NCBI GenBank assembly: GCA_963819735.1
Contig: CAWFXC010000001.1
Coordinates: 1,922,001-1,986,000 of the forward strand
Source: CAWFXC01 sp963819735
GTDB lineage: Bacteria; Actinomycetota; Acidimicrobiia; IMCC26256; DASPTH01
Length of the DNA stretch: 64,000 nucleotides
Direction: 5' to 3'
Position numbers and translations under genes: made by a program. Below the pieces are notes generated by a model. That model did not search any database and was not told where the DNA came from. It was given only the letters and a program-made list of their open reading frames with translations. Shown in pieces: positions 43,390 through 53,996 of the stretch (positions within the stretch are counted from its first letter, which is position 1; each line of letters begins with the position of its first letter).

Positions 43390-43992
43390 TCACATGCTCG
43401 CCGTGAGCGCGGGTGCGAGCAGGCGGGCGAAGTCGTCGATGCGGTGCTGCACCGCGCGATCGGTGTGGTTGAGGTACTCGACGAAGAGGCCCCAGAGGAA
43501 GGTCGCGATGCAGTCGGCGGCGGCGTGGAGATCGACACCCGGGGTTACGTCGGTGCCCGCCTGGAGCGTCTCGAACCACCGTTCGCGCCACTCGGCCGCG
43601 AGCGTGGCGCCCACGGCCAGCGCGTCGGTGTCGCCCAACACCGCTTCCCGTTGCATCAGGCGCAGGAATTCCCGGTCGGCGACGAGCCGACCGAACTCGT
43701 CGCGGGCCTGCTCCACGATCAGCGACTGCACCGGGCCGGCAGTCGGGACCGCCCGCTCGGGGGCGAGCGCGTCGCGCCGCGCGCCGGCGCGCGCCCGGTA
43801 GAGGTACACCTCGCGGATGAGATCGGCCTTCGACGTGAAGTGGTAGTAGAGCCCGGGCACGGTGACGTCGGCGGCGTCGGCCAGCTCGCGCATGCTCACG
43901 GCCGTCGTACCGCGCTCGGAGAAGAGACGGAGCGCGGTCTCGAGGATCCGATCGCGCGTGGGTACCGCGGTCGTGCCCGGGTCTGCCCTCAT
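43390..43992 (-). CDS. TetR family transcriptional regulator
   Basis: 200 residues: DNA-binding domain 12-60 (RDRILETALRLFSERGTTA, MRELADAADVTVPGLYYHF) followed by a TetR_C domain. It is the first gene of a two-gene operon with the DHA2 exporter, an arrangement seen for autoregulated efflux systems. A perfect palindrome sits 13 nt before its start. Confidence 0.9.
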   Translation of the reverse strand: MRADPGTTAVPTRDRILETALRLFSERGTTAVSMRELADAADVTVPGLYYHFTSKADLIREVYLYRARAGARRDALAPERAVPTAGPVQSLIVEQARDEFGRLVADREFLRLMQREAVLGDTDALAVGATLAAEWRERWFETLQAGTDVTPGVDLHAAADCIATFLWGLFVEYLNHTDRAVQHRIDDFARLLAPALTASM

Positions 43993-44004
43993 GGGTGCAA
44001 CTTA

Positions 44005-44022
44005 CTTGAACGCTCGTTCAAG
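44005..44022. promoter_or_regulatory. Palindromic operator CTTGAACG-CT-CGTTCAAG
   Basis: Perfect 8-bp arms around CT, followed at 44023-44040 by a decayed copy (CTCAAGAGCGTTTCAAG). Position, 13 nt upstream of the TetR ATG, and the AACG-CGTT core match known TetR-type operators of exporters. Confidence 0.65.
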
Positions 44023-44087
44023 CTCAAGAGCGTTTCAAGCTAGAGGAGCAGCGGGGCCGCCGGTCCCGACCGTTAGCCTCGCTCGGG

Positions 44088-45563
44088 ATGGACCAGCCCA
44101 CGTTCGACTTCGATCCCGGCGACGAGGCCGACTTCGACCCGGGCTTCGATGGTACCGACGGCGACGTCGCCGGTGGCGAGCCCGAGGTGGCGACGTTCTC
44201 GGTGGGCGAGATCAACTCGTTGGTGCGCGATGCGCTCCGCCACTCGTTCCCGGTCGAGGTCTGGGTGCGGGGTGAGGTCCAGAACCTCAAGCGGTCGAGC
44301 GCCGGCCACACCTACTTCGCGGTGGTGGAGAAGGCCGGGCGCGGCGACCGGGTGCTGGCGCGCCTCGACGTCGTGCTCTTCCGCGACGATCGTCGGGCCG
44401 TCGACCGCGCCCTCGCCGAGGTCCCGGGGGCAGAGCTCGGCAACGACGTCGAGGTGCGTATCCGGGGCCGTGTCACGCTCTACCCCGCGTCGGGTCGCTA
44501 TCAGCTCGTGATGTCGGGGATCGATCCGGTCTTCACCGTCGGTGGCATCGCCGCCAACCGAGAGCGGGCGCTGCGTGCGCTCGCGGCCGACGGCCTGCTC
44601 GATGCCAACGCGCGCTGTCCGCTCCCGCTGGTACCGCTCCGGGTCGGCCTCATCACCAGCGACGGCAGCGCGGCGTACCACGACTTCGTCCACGAGCTGG
44701 AGCGGAGCGGCTTCGCGTGGCAGGTCGGAGTGGTCGACGTCCGGGTGCAGGGATCCGCGGCGGCCCGCCGGATCAAGTGGGCTCTGGGCGAGCTGGCCCG
44801 CCTCGACGTCGACGTCGTGGTCGTCGCCCGCGGTGGCGGTTCCCGCGCCGATCTCGCGGCGTTCGACACCGAGCTCGTTGCTCGTGCCGTCGCGGCGATG
44901 CCGATCCCGGTGATCACGGGCGTGGGCCACGAGATCGACCGGAGCGTCGCCGACGAAGTCGCGCACACCGCGTGTAAGACTCCGACGGCATGCGCGCAGC
45001 TGCTCGTGCACCAGGTGCAGGAATTCGTGAGTCGCCTCGACGACGCGTCGCAACGGGTGAGCGCGCAGGCCCGACGGCGCGCCGCGCTCGCGGCGCGCGA
45101 GCTCGACGAAGCGGCGCGGCGGGTGCACCGGGGTGCGCCCGGCGCACTGACCCGCGAGCGCTCCCGGCTCGATCGCCGACGCGATCGTGTCGACGAGCTC
45201 GGCCGCCGCCGTACCGCGGATGCGGCACGTCGGCTCGACGCGCACGCCCGCCGGGTCGTCGAGCTGGGCCGGCGCGCGACCCGCGACCGCGGGCTCGCGC
45301 TCGAAGGCCGCGAGCGCGAGCTCATCACGGTGGCCACGCACCACCTCAGCCGCGCCGGGCTACGCCTCGATGCCGGGGAGGCCGCGGTGCGCGCGCTCGA
45401 TCCGCGTCGGGTGCTCGAGCGCGGCTACACCATCACGCGTGGCGCCGATGGACGGGTCGTGAGGCGGACCACCGATGTCAGCCCCGGAGAGGTCCTGGAG
45501 ACCGAGCTCGCCGCGGGCCGCGTCGCGAGCCGGGTGGAGCACGTCACGGAGGATCCCGAGTGA
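44088..45563 (+). CDS. xseA: Exodeoxyribonuclease VII large subunit
   Basis: 491 residues: N-terminal OB-fold (VEVWVRGEVQNLKRSSAGHTYF, about 48-69), catalytic core with RVGLITSDGSAAYHDFVHEL and VARGGGSRADLAAFDTELVARAV (about 245-267), VITGVGHEIDRSVADEVAH, and a long coiled-coil tail. The enzyme removes ssDNA from ends in repair. The stop overlaps the GTG of xseB by 4 nt. N-terminal residues 1-40 are acidic, a usual actinobacterial extension. Confidence 0.93.
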   Translation: MDQPTFDFDPGDEADFDPGFDGTDGDVAGGEPEVATFSVGEINSLVRDALRHSFPVEVWVRGEVQNLKRSSAGHTYFAVVEKAGRGDRVLARLDVVLFRDDRRAVDRALAEVPGAELGNDVEVRIRGRVTLYPASGRYQLVMSGIDPVFTVGGIAANRERALRALAADGLLDANARCPLPLVPLRVGLITSDGSAAYHDFVHELERSGFAWQVGVVDVRVQGSAAARRIKWALGELARLDVDVVVVARGGGSRADLAAFDTELVARAVAAMPIPVITGVGHEIDRSVADEVAHTACKTPTACAQLLVHQVQEFVSRLDDASQRVSAQARRRAALAARELDEAARRVHRGAPGALTRERSRLDRRRDRVDELGRRRTADAARRLDAHARRVVELGRRATRDRGLALEGRERELITVATHHLSRAGLRLDAGEAAVRALDPRRVLERGYTITRGADGRVVRRTTDVSPGEVLETELAAGRVASRVEHVTEDPE

Positions 45564-45793
45564 GCGACGAAGCAATCGGATACGCCGACGCGATGTCCGA
45601 GTTGGGTGACATCCTCGAGGAGCTCGAACGCGACGACCTCGACGTCGATGTGCTGGCCGAACGCGTGAAGCGGGCCAGCGAGCTCATCAAACTCTGCCGC
45701 GGCCGGATCGCCCGGGCGCAGGCCGACGTCGACCGCATCGTGGTCGATCTGGAGACCTTCGACGCCGCGCCGGTGTCCGACCCCGACGACTGA
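45560..45793 (+). CDS. xseB: Exodeoxyribonuclease VII small subunit
   Basis: 77 residues with the XseB coiled-coil pattern: GYADAMSELGDILEELERDD, LAERVKRASELIKLCRGRI. It forms the helical partner around XseA. GTG start overlapping the xseA stop (GTGA) shows translational coupling. Followed at once by a strong hairpin. Confidence 0.92.
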   Translation: MSDEAIGYADAMSELGDILEELERDDLDVDVLAERVKRASELIKLCRGRIARAQADVDRIVVDLETFDAAPVSDPDD

Positions 45794-45794
45794 C

Positions 45795-45811
45795 GGGCCC
45801 TGCGAGGGCCC
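45795..45811 (+). terminator. Intrinsic-terminator-like hairpin after xseB
   Basis: GGGCCCT and AGGGCCC, a perfect 7-bp stem with a GCG loop, two nucleotides after the xseB stop. No T-tract, as usual in high-GC actinobacteria. Confidence 0.55.
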
Positions 45812-45887
45812 AGCGGCGAACGGTTGACGTACCGGCGGTTCGAGTCCAGGATCGGGTGTCGACCGGTTCGATCCAAGGAGGGCAACT

Positions 45888-46184
45888 GTGAAATTCGTAC
45901 AGATCATCGAGTTCACGACGTCGCGCTACGACGAGGTCGACAAGCTGATGGACGAGTGGATGGCGGCCACCGAGGGCAAGCGGACCCCGACCCACGAGAT
46001 CAGTGGCCGGGATCGCGACCAACCGAACACCTACCTGCAGATCGTGGAGTTCCCCTCGTACGAGGACGCCCAGCGCAACAACGACCTGCCGGAGACCGGC
46101 GACTTCGCCGGCCGGATCGGCGCACTGTGCGACGGGCCGCCGAAGTTCCGCAACCTCGACGTCGTGCGCGAGGAGAAGCTGTAG
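45888..46184 (+). CDS. Conserved small alpha/beta protein (dimeric barrel-like)
   Basis: 98 residues. Strand/helix order KFVQIIEFTTSRYDEVDKLMDEW, TYLQIVEFPSYEDAQRNNDL, FAGRIGALCDGPPKFRNLDVV resembles ABM/dimeric alpha-beta barrel proteins. No catalytic motif visible. GTG start 45888 with AAGGAGG at 45875-45881. Common in actinobacteria, function unknown. Confidence 0.7.
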   Translation: MKFVQIIEFTTSRYDEVDKLMDEWMAATEGKRTPTHEISGRDRDQPNTYLQIVEFPSYEDAQRNNDLPETGDFAGRIGALCDGPPKFRNLDVVREEKL

Positions 46185-46191
46185 CGCCCGG

Positions 46192-46956
46192 CTACCGCTT
46201 CTGGCCCGCGAGCTTGCGGTTCTTGAACTGCGCCTTCACGTAGTCGCGGTTCAGCAGCGCGATGAAGTCGATGCTGATCTCCTTCGGGCACGCCTTCTCG
46301 CATTCACCGTGGTTGGTGCAGGAACCGAAGTAGCTCTCCATCGTCTCCACCATCTCGACCACCCGCGTGTAGCGCTCGGGCTGGCCTTGCGGCAGCAGGC
46401 TCAGGTGCGCGACCTTCGCCGCGGTGAACAGCTGGGCCGCGCCGTTCGGGCACGCGGCGACGCACGCGCCACAGCCGATGCACGCGGCGGCGTCCATCGC
46501 CGAGTCGGCGGCTTCCTTGGGCACCAGGATGAGGTTGGCGTCGGGGGCGCTCCCCGTCGGCGCGCTGATGTAGCCACCCGCCTCGATGATGCGATCGAAC
46601 GCGCTGCGGTCGACGACGAGGTCGCGGATGACGGGGAACGCCCTCGCCCGCCAGGGCTCCACGACGATCTCGTCGCCGTCGTGGAATTTGCGCATGTGGA
46701 GCTGGCACGTGGCCGTGCCCTCCGACGGACCGTGGGCCCGCCCGTTGATCATCATGGAGCACGAGCCGCAGATGCCCTCGCGGCAGTCGTGGTCGAACGC
46801 GATCGGCTCGCGGCCCTCGGCGACCAGCCGATCGTTGATCACGTCGAACATCTCGAGGAACGACATCTCCTCGCTGATCCCGGTCGCGTCGATGTCGTCG
46901 AAGTGGCCCGGTGCGTTCGTGCCTGCCTGCCGCCAGACGCGGAGCTTCAGGTCCAT
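46192..46956 (-). CDS. sdhB: Succinate dehydrogenase iron-sulfur subunit
   Basis: 254 residues with all three clusters: [2Fe-2S] C58, C63, C66, C84 (CREGICGSC and ATC), [4Fe-4S] C159, C162, C165 with CIGCGACVAACP, and [3Fe-4S] C213, C219, C223 (SCTNHGECEKACP). Transfers electrons from SdhA flavin to quinone via the membrane subunit. Last gene of the minus-strand order sdhC-sdhA-sdhB; starts 20 nt after sdhA. Confidence 0.95.
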   Translation of the reverse strand: MDLKLRVWRQAGTNAPGHFDDIDATGISEEMSFLEMFDVINDRLVAEGREPIAFDHDCREGICGSCSMMINGRAHGPSEGTATCQLHMRKFHDGDEIVVEPWRARAFPVIRDLVVDRSAFDRIIEAGGYISAPTGSAPDANLILVPKEAADSAMDAAACIGCGACVAACPNGAAQLFTAAKVAHLSLLPQGQPERYTRVVEMVETMESYFGSCTNHGECEKACPKEISIDFIALLNRDYVKAQFKNRKLAGQKR

Positions 46957-46976
46957 GCGGGTGGTGCTCCTCTTCC

Positions 46977-48895
<1,919 letters not shown>

Positions 48896-48899
<4 letters not shown>

Positions 48900-49690
48900 C
48901 GGTTGACGACCCCCGTGGTGATGAGGAGCGGCATGCTCACGTTCCCGACGGTGATCACGACTGCGAACGCGATCGCGAAGTAGCGGCGCCAGATGTTCCA
49001 CCGCGGGTTGTTCCATCCGAGGCTCTGGAACATGCTCCACGCCCCGTGGAAGATGTGGAAGCCGAGCGCCAGCATCGCGAGGATGTACACGATGGCGACG
49101 GGGACGCGCTGGAAGCTGTAGAAGAGGTTGTCGTACGGATCGCCGCGCACGAAGTGCGGGTTGGCCGCGCCCCACGTGAGATCCATCAGGTGGAAGATCA
49201 CGAAGAGGCCGACGATGATGCCCGTCCACCGCATGGTGCGCGACGCGAAGTTGGCGGCGACGTAGTCGCGCTTCGACTGGTACTTCACCGGGCGCGCGCG
49301 GTGGTTCATGCGCGTGAGCTGGTACGCGGCGACGATGTGTCCGAAGAACGCCGCGATCAGCACGACCCGGACGCCCCACAGCACGACGGTGCGCGGGAGC
49401 GCGGGCTCGCCGAGGGTGCGGAGCCACTCGCCGTAGAGGTTGAGGTGCGACTTGCCGAGGAACACCTTCAGGTTGCCGATCATGTGCGCGAGCACGAAGC
49501 CGAGCAGGATGATCCCGCTCACCGCCATGACCCATTTCTTGCCGACGGCCGAGCGCCAGAACCGGAGCAGGAAGTGACCCTGCTTGCGGGGTTCCGGCAC
49601 CGGCGGGCCGGTGTACCGCGCCAGGCGGTCGGCGTCGTCGGCGCCGGCGTTCTGGGCCGCGGTCGAGACCTCTTCCTCAACCTTCGCCAT
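48896..49690 (-). CDS. sdhC: Succinate dehydrogenase cytochrome b subunit (fused type)
   Basis: 264 residues with five transmembrane helices; haem-ligand His candidates in LAHMIGNLKVF, FGHIVAAYQL, IFHLMDLTW and GFHIFHGAWSM. The single large membrane anchor (as in Bacillus/Bacteroides type) explains why no sdhD is present. Start ATG 49690. First gene of sdhCAB; overlaps sdhA by 4 nt. Confidence 0.9.
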
Positions 49691-49874
49691 GCCGCGAAAA
49701 CTACATCTCGACCCTGTTCGGTATCTCATTCAGCGGCGAGGGGTCCGCCCGTGAGGGCCGAGGCGATCGGGGATGTCGACCGGTGCCGGACGGGTCGGAT
49801 CCGCCGGTTGGCCCTTCGGGGCCCGCTGGTACGCTGCCGCGCGGACGGCACCTCGACCCCTGGGAGTAGCCCTC

Positions 49875-51275
49875 ATGACGCGTCCCGGAACCCTCGGCGA
49901 GCTCAAGTCCAGCGGCTGGGTGTCCCGGCCGGTCAAGGAAGAGGTGCGGGCGAACGCGCTGGCGCGGATCTCCGCCGGTCTCCCGTTGGTCGACGGCGTC
50001 ATCGGCTACGAGGACACCGTGCTCCCGCAGCTCGAGAATGCGCTCATCGCCGGCCACGACGTGATCTTCCTCGGCGAACGCGGCCAGGCGAAGACCCGCA
50101 TCATCCGTTCGCTCACTGCGCTGCTCGACGAGTGGATGCCGATCATCGCCGGGAGCGAGATCAACGACGACCCGTACCAGCCGGTCTCGCAACACGCGCG
50201 GGTGATGATCGCCGAACGCGGCGAAGAGACGCCGATCGAATGGGTCCACCGCGACCGGCGCTTCGGTGAGAAGCTGGCCACGCCCGACACGTCGATCGCC
50301 GACCTCATCGGTGAGGTCGACCCGATCAAGGTGGCCGAGGGCCGCTACCTCTCCGACGAGCTCACCATCCACTACGGGCTCGTGCCCCGCACGAACCGCG
50401 GCATCTTCTCCATCAACGAGCTCCCCGACCTCGCCGAGCGCATCCAGGTCGGCCTCCTCAACGTGCTCGAGGAACGCGACGTCCAGATCCGCGGCTACAA
50501 GATCCGCCTGCCGATCGATCTCATGCTCGTGGCGTCGGCGAACCCCGAGGACTACACGAACCGCGGGCGCATCATCACGCCGCTCAAGGACCGCTTCGGC
50601 GCGCAGATCCGCACCCACTATCCACTCGACGCCGAGCTCGAGGCCGCGGTCATCGAGCAGGAGGCGCGACCGCTCACCGCCGACGGCCTCAACGTGCAGG
50701 TCCCGGCGTTCATGGCCGAGATCGTGGCCGAGATGAGCCAGCAGGCGCGCCACTCGCCGCACATCAACCAGCGCTCCGGCGTGTCGGTGCGGTTGTCGAT
50801 CGCCAACTACGAGACGCTCGTCGCCAACGCGACCCGGCGTGCGCTGCGTCACGGCGAGACCGAAGTCGTGCCGCGTGTGAGCGACCTCGACGCGCTCGTG
50901 GCGAGCACTGCCGGCAAGGTGGAGTTCGAGACGGTCGACGACGGCCGCGAGGAGCAGGTGCTCGATCGCATCGTCAAGGCGTCCGTGCTCGAGACGTTCC
51001 GGGCGCGCACGCGGCCGGAGAAGCTCACCGACGTGGTTGCCGCGTTCGAGAACGGACTCATCGTGCACACGGGCGAAGACATCGCGTCGTCGGAGTACGC
51101 CAAGTTGCTCACCGACCTTCCTCCGCTGCGCGCCACCCTCGCCGACCTCGATGTGGGGGAGACCCCCGCGGGCGTCGCGTCGGCCACCGAGTTCGTCCTG
51201 GAAGGCCTCCACCTCTCGAAGCGGCTGAACAAGGACTCCGTCGGCGGTCGCGCCGCGTACCGCGGACGCGGCTGA
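49875..51275 (+). CDS. MoxR/magnesium-chelatase-like AAA+ ATPase
   Basis: 466 residues. Walker A variant GERGQAKT (67-74), Walker B-like GIFSINELPDLAERI (about 176-190; Asn-Glu in place of Asp-Glu), sensor 1 VASANPEDYTNRGRI, and the winged helix-type C-terminal region. The BchI/MoxR fold works with a VWA partner as a metal chelatase or remodelling chaperone. The VWA protein is at 51939, with a divergent lipoprotein gene between them. Start ATG 49875. Confidence 0.88.
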   Translation: MTRPGTLGELKSSGWVSRPVKEEVRANALARISAGLPLVDGVIGYEDTVLPQLENALIAGHDVIFLGERGQAKTRIIRSLTALLDEWMPIIAGSEINDDPYQPVSQHARVMIAERGEETPIEWVHRDRRFGEKLATPDTSIADLIGEVDPIKVAEGRYLSDELTIHYGLVPRTNRGIFSINELPDLAERIQVGLLNVLEERDVQIRGYKIRLPIDLMLVASANPEDYTNRGRIITPLKDRFGAQIRTHYPLDAELEAAVIEQEARPLTADGLNVQVPAFMAEIVAEMSQQARHSPHINQRSGVSVRLSIANYETLVANATRRALRHGETEVVPRVSDLDALVASTAGKVEFETVDDGREEQVLDRIVKASVLETFRARTRPEKLTDVVAAFENGLIVHTGEDIASSEYAKLLTDLPPLRATLADLDVGETPAGVASATEFVLEGLHLSKRLNKDSVGGRAAYRGRG

Positions 51276-51296
51276 CCCGACGCCCCGAAACACGAG

Positions 51297-51340
51297 CATC
51301 TCGGAGTTCGCGCTCGCATGCGTACGCCGAGTCCGAGATG
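51297..51340. terminator. Inverted repeat between convergent genes
   Basis: CATCTCGGA (51297-51305) and TCCGAGATG (51332-51340), extended by CGA on each side with one mismatch, lies between the MoxR stop (51275) and the lipoprotein stop (51356). Probable bidirectional terminator. Confidence 0.4.
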
Positions 51341-51355
51341 TTCGAGGGGGGCGGG

Positions 51356-51733
51356 TCAGATCCCGCTGTTGCTCGGATCCTGCTCGTAGAGCTTGCAGCC
51401 GGCGGCGGCGCGGCGTTCGACGTTCTTGACCGCGCGCTCGATGTCGGGATTGTCGACGACCGACTTGTCGCCCTGGGCCCGGCGCTCCATCGCGTCGAGG
51501 TACGTCTGGGCGTCCTTGGCGATGTCCTTCGGGGCGTGGTCGGCCATCTTCTGCACCAGGGCCGTCTGTTGGGCGAGCTTGCCGACCAGTTTCGGCAGGT
51601 TCGTGTCGTAGTCGTAGGCGGCCTGACAGAACGCCTTCGTCGGTTTCGGGAGCGAGGCCGAGGACTCACCGGAGCAGGCCGCCGCGCCGGCGGCCACCAG
51701 GAGCAGAACGATGGCCGACCGCAGCGCGCGCAT
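51356..51733 (-). CDS. Lipoprotein of unknown function
   Basis: 125 residues. Signal peptide with lipobox GAAAC (Cys20), then helical FCQAAYDYDTNLPKLVGKLAQ and AKDAQTYLDAMERRAQGDK and two Cys (CQAAYD, GCKLYEQ) suggesting one disulphide. I do not recognise a family. Start ATG 51733; the upstream in-frame extension consists of the 22-bp tandem repeat and is not coding. Divergent from the VWA gene. Confidence 0.7.
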   Translation of the reverse strand: MRALRSAIVLLLVAAGAAACSGESSASLPKPTKAFCQAAYDYDTNLPKLVGKLAQQTALVQKMADHAPKDIAKDAQTYLDAMERRAQGDKSVVDNPDIERAVKNVERRAAAGCKLYEQDPSNSGI

Positions 51734-51788
51734 CCCTGCATTCTGGCCGCGCGCCGGTCCGGGACGCGAGTCGCGCGGACCCGCTTCG

Positions 51789-51898
51789 CCGGAACGACCG
51801 GACCGCTTTGCCGGAACGACCGGACCGCTTTGCCGGAACGACCGGACCGCTTTGCCGGAACGACCGGACCGCTTTGCCGGAACGACCGGACCGTTTGG
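51789..51898. repeat. Five tandem copies of a 22-bp repeat in a divergent promoter
   Basis: Four identical and one variant copy of a 22-bp unit (core CCGGAACGACCGGACC followed by GCTTTG; last copy ends GTTTGG) between the lipoprotein (start 51733) and VWA gene (start 51939). Twenty-two bp is close to two helical turns, so the units face the same side of DNA, as expected for a regulatory iteron. No spacers, so not CRISPR. Confidence 0.8.
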
Positions 51899-51938
51899 CC
51901 CCGGGGCGGCTGGTGGACCGAGCCGGTACGGTGGGTCC

Positions 51939-53942
51939 ATGAAGCGACAGTCCGGATTCCGCTACTCACGCTGGGACGGGACGCAGAAAGGCTTCGACCT
52001 CGACGCCCAGTCTCTCCTCGACGAGATGAGCGACGACCTGCTCTACCACGGCGATCTGAACGCCGCCCTGCGCCGCATGATGCAGCAGGGGTTCCGCGAC
52101 CGGAACAACGAGCAGTTGATGGGTCTCCGCGAGATGCTCGAGAAGCTGCGCGAGCGCCGCCGCCAGGAGCTCGAGAGCCGCGATCTCGGAGGCGTCTACG
52201 ACGACATCGCCGAGCAGCTCAACGAAGTCGTCGACATGGAACGCGAGGGGATCGAGCAGCGGGTCGAGGAGGCGACGCGTTCGGGCGATCAGCGTCGCCA
52301 GGAACTGGTCGAAGACGTCGCCGACGAGCGGCGACGCCAACTCGAAGAGCTCCCACCCGATCTCGCCGGCCGCGTGCAGTCACTGCAGCAGTACGAGTTC
52401 ATGGACGACGCCGCCCGTCAGCGGTTCGAAGAGTTGATGGACCAACTCCGCGAACAGCTCATGCAGAGCTACTTCAACCAACTGTCCGAGGGCATGCAGA
52501 ACCTCACGCCCGAGCGGATGGAGCGGATGAAGGACATGCTCAACGAGCTGAACCAGATGCTCGAGCAGCGTGAGCGCGGGGAGGAGCCCGACTTCGACGG
52601 GTTCATGGAGCGCTTCGGCGACTTCTTCCCCGGCAACCCGCAGAACCTCGACGAGCTGTTGGAGCAGATGGCGCAGTCGATGGCGCAGATGCAACAGCTC
52701 CTCAACTCGATGACGCCCGAGCAGCGGGCCCAACTGCAGGGCCTCGCCGAGTCGCTCCTCGAAGACATGGACCTGCGCTGGCAGGTCGATCAGCTGTCGC
52801 GCAACCTGCAGCAGGCGTTCCCGAACCTCCCGTGGCAGCGCTCGCAGAACTTCAGTGGGAACGACCCACTGCAGTTCGGTGAGATGTCGGGTCTGCTCGA
52901 CACGTTGGGTGATCTCGACGATCTCGAGAACCTCATGAAGTCGGCCACCCAACCCGGTGAGCTGGCCGAGGTCGACCTCGACCGCGCGCGAGAGCTCCTC
53001 GGCGACGACGCCGCGCGCTCCCTCGACCGGTTGCGCGAGCTCACCAAGATGCTGGAGGACGCCGGCCTCATCGAGCAGCGCGAAGGCCGGCTTGAGCTCA
53101 CCCCCCGCGCCATCCGCGCCATCGGCAACAAGGCGCTGTCCGATCTCTACCGCAAGCTCACCAAGGACCGCGCCGGCAGCCACGAGCTGGAGCGCTCGGG
53201 CGTGGGCAACGAGCACGCGCACGAGCACAAGCCCTACGAGTTCGGCGATCCGTTCCACCTGAACGTGCAGGAGACGGTGAAGAACGCGATCTGGCGCTCG
53301 GGGGCGGGCACGCCGGTGCACCTCTCACCCGACGACTTCGAGGTCGAACGCACCGAGATGCTCACGCGCTCGGCGACGGTGCTCCTGCTCGACGTGTCGC
53401 TGTCGATGCCGATGCGCGACAACTTCCTTCCCGCCAAGAAGGTCGCGATGGCACTGCACTCGCTCATCACGAGCCAGTTCCCACGCGACTACTTCGGCCT
53501 CGTCTCCTTCGGGCGTGTCGCGCGTGAGGTCAAGCCGGAACTGCTGCCCGAGATGAGCTGGGACTTCGAGTGGGGCACCAACATGCACCACGCGTTGCTG
53601 TTGGCGCGGAAGCAACTGTCGCGCCAGAGCGGCACCAAGCAGATCATCATGGTCACCGACGGCGAGCCGACGGCCCACATCGAGGGGGGCGAGGCCTACT
53701 TCGAGTACCCGCCGTCGCCGGTCACCATCGAGGAGACGCTGAAGGAGGTGATGCGCTGCACCCGTGACGGCATCCGCATCAACACCTTCATGCTCGACGA
53801 GAGCTACTACCTCCGGTCGTTCGTCGAGCGGATGATGCGTGTCAACGGGGGTCGGGCGTTCTTCACCAATGCCGACACCCTGGGCGACTACGTCCTCGTC
53901 GACTTCCTCGATCACCGTCGCCAGCAGCGCCGCGCCGGCTGA
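51939..53942 (+). CDS. VWA domain protein (chelatase-like partner of MoxR ATPase)
   Basis: 667 residues. N-terminal and central region (about 1-470) is long, highly helical and Gln/Arg/Glu-rich with repeated QQ and RER clusters; the C-terminal VWA domain carries the MIDAS motif VLLLDVSLSMPMRDN (D-x-S-x-S, about residue 485) and IIMVTDGEPTAH. It likely docks on the AAA+ ring encoded at 49875. Start ATG 51939 (MKRQSGFRYS). Ends before a terminator-like hairpin. Confidence 0.85.
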   Translation: MKRQSGFRYSRWDGTQKGFDLDAQSLLDEMSDDLLYHGDLNAALRRMMQQGFRDRNNEQLMGLREMLEKLRERRRQELESRDLGGVYDDIAEQLNEVVDMEREGIEQRVEEATRSGDQRRQELVEDVADERRRQLEELPPDLAGRVQSLQQYEFMDDAARQRFEELMDQLREQLMQSYFNQLSEGMQNLTPERMERMKDMLNELNQMLEQRERGEEPDFDGFMERFGDFFPGNPQNLDELLEQMAQSMAQMQQLLNSMTPEQRAQLQGLAESLLEDMDLRWQVDQLSRNLQQAFPNLPWQRSQNFSGNDPLQFGEMSGLLDTLGDLDDLENLMKSATQPGELAEVDLDRARELLGDDAARSLDRLRELTKMLEDAGLIEQREGRLELTPRAIRAIGNKALSDLYRKLTKDRAGSHELERSGVGNEHAHEHKPYEFGDPFHLNVQETVKNAIWRSGAGTPVHLSPDDFEVERTEMLTRSATVLLLDVSLSMPMRDNFLPAKKVAMALHSLITSQFPRDYFGLVSFGRVAREVKPELLPEMSWDFEWGTNMHHALLLARKQLSRQSGTKQIIMVTDGEPTAHIEGGEAYFEYPPSPVTIEETLKEVMRCTRDGIRINTFMLDESYYLRSFVERMMRVNGGRAFFTNADTLGDYVLVDFLDHRRQQRRAG

Positions 53943-53962
53943 TCGCGGCTTCGCGGCTGCGA

Positions 53963-53978
53963 TCCGGCACGAGCCGGA
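53963..53978. terminator. Hairpin between VWA gene and macro-domain gene
   Basis: TCCGGC-ACGA-GCCGGA, a perfect 6-bp stem between convergent stops at 53942 and 53997, preceded by GATCGC and GCGATC. Likely a bidirectional terminator. Confidence 0.45.
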
Positions 53979-53996
53979 CGCACCCGATCGAATCGG

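Noticed and set aside
51789..51898. 22-bp repeats as a CRISPR array
   Set aside because: Units are contiguous without spacers, and no cas genes are present.
51711..51938. N-terminal extension of the VWA protein through the 22-bp repeats
   Set aside because: The extension is a translation of the repeat array (repeated RNDRTALPERPD-like text) and a natural ATG lies at 51939.
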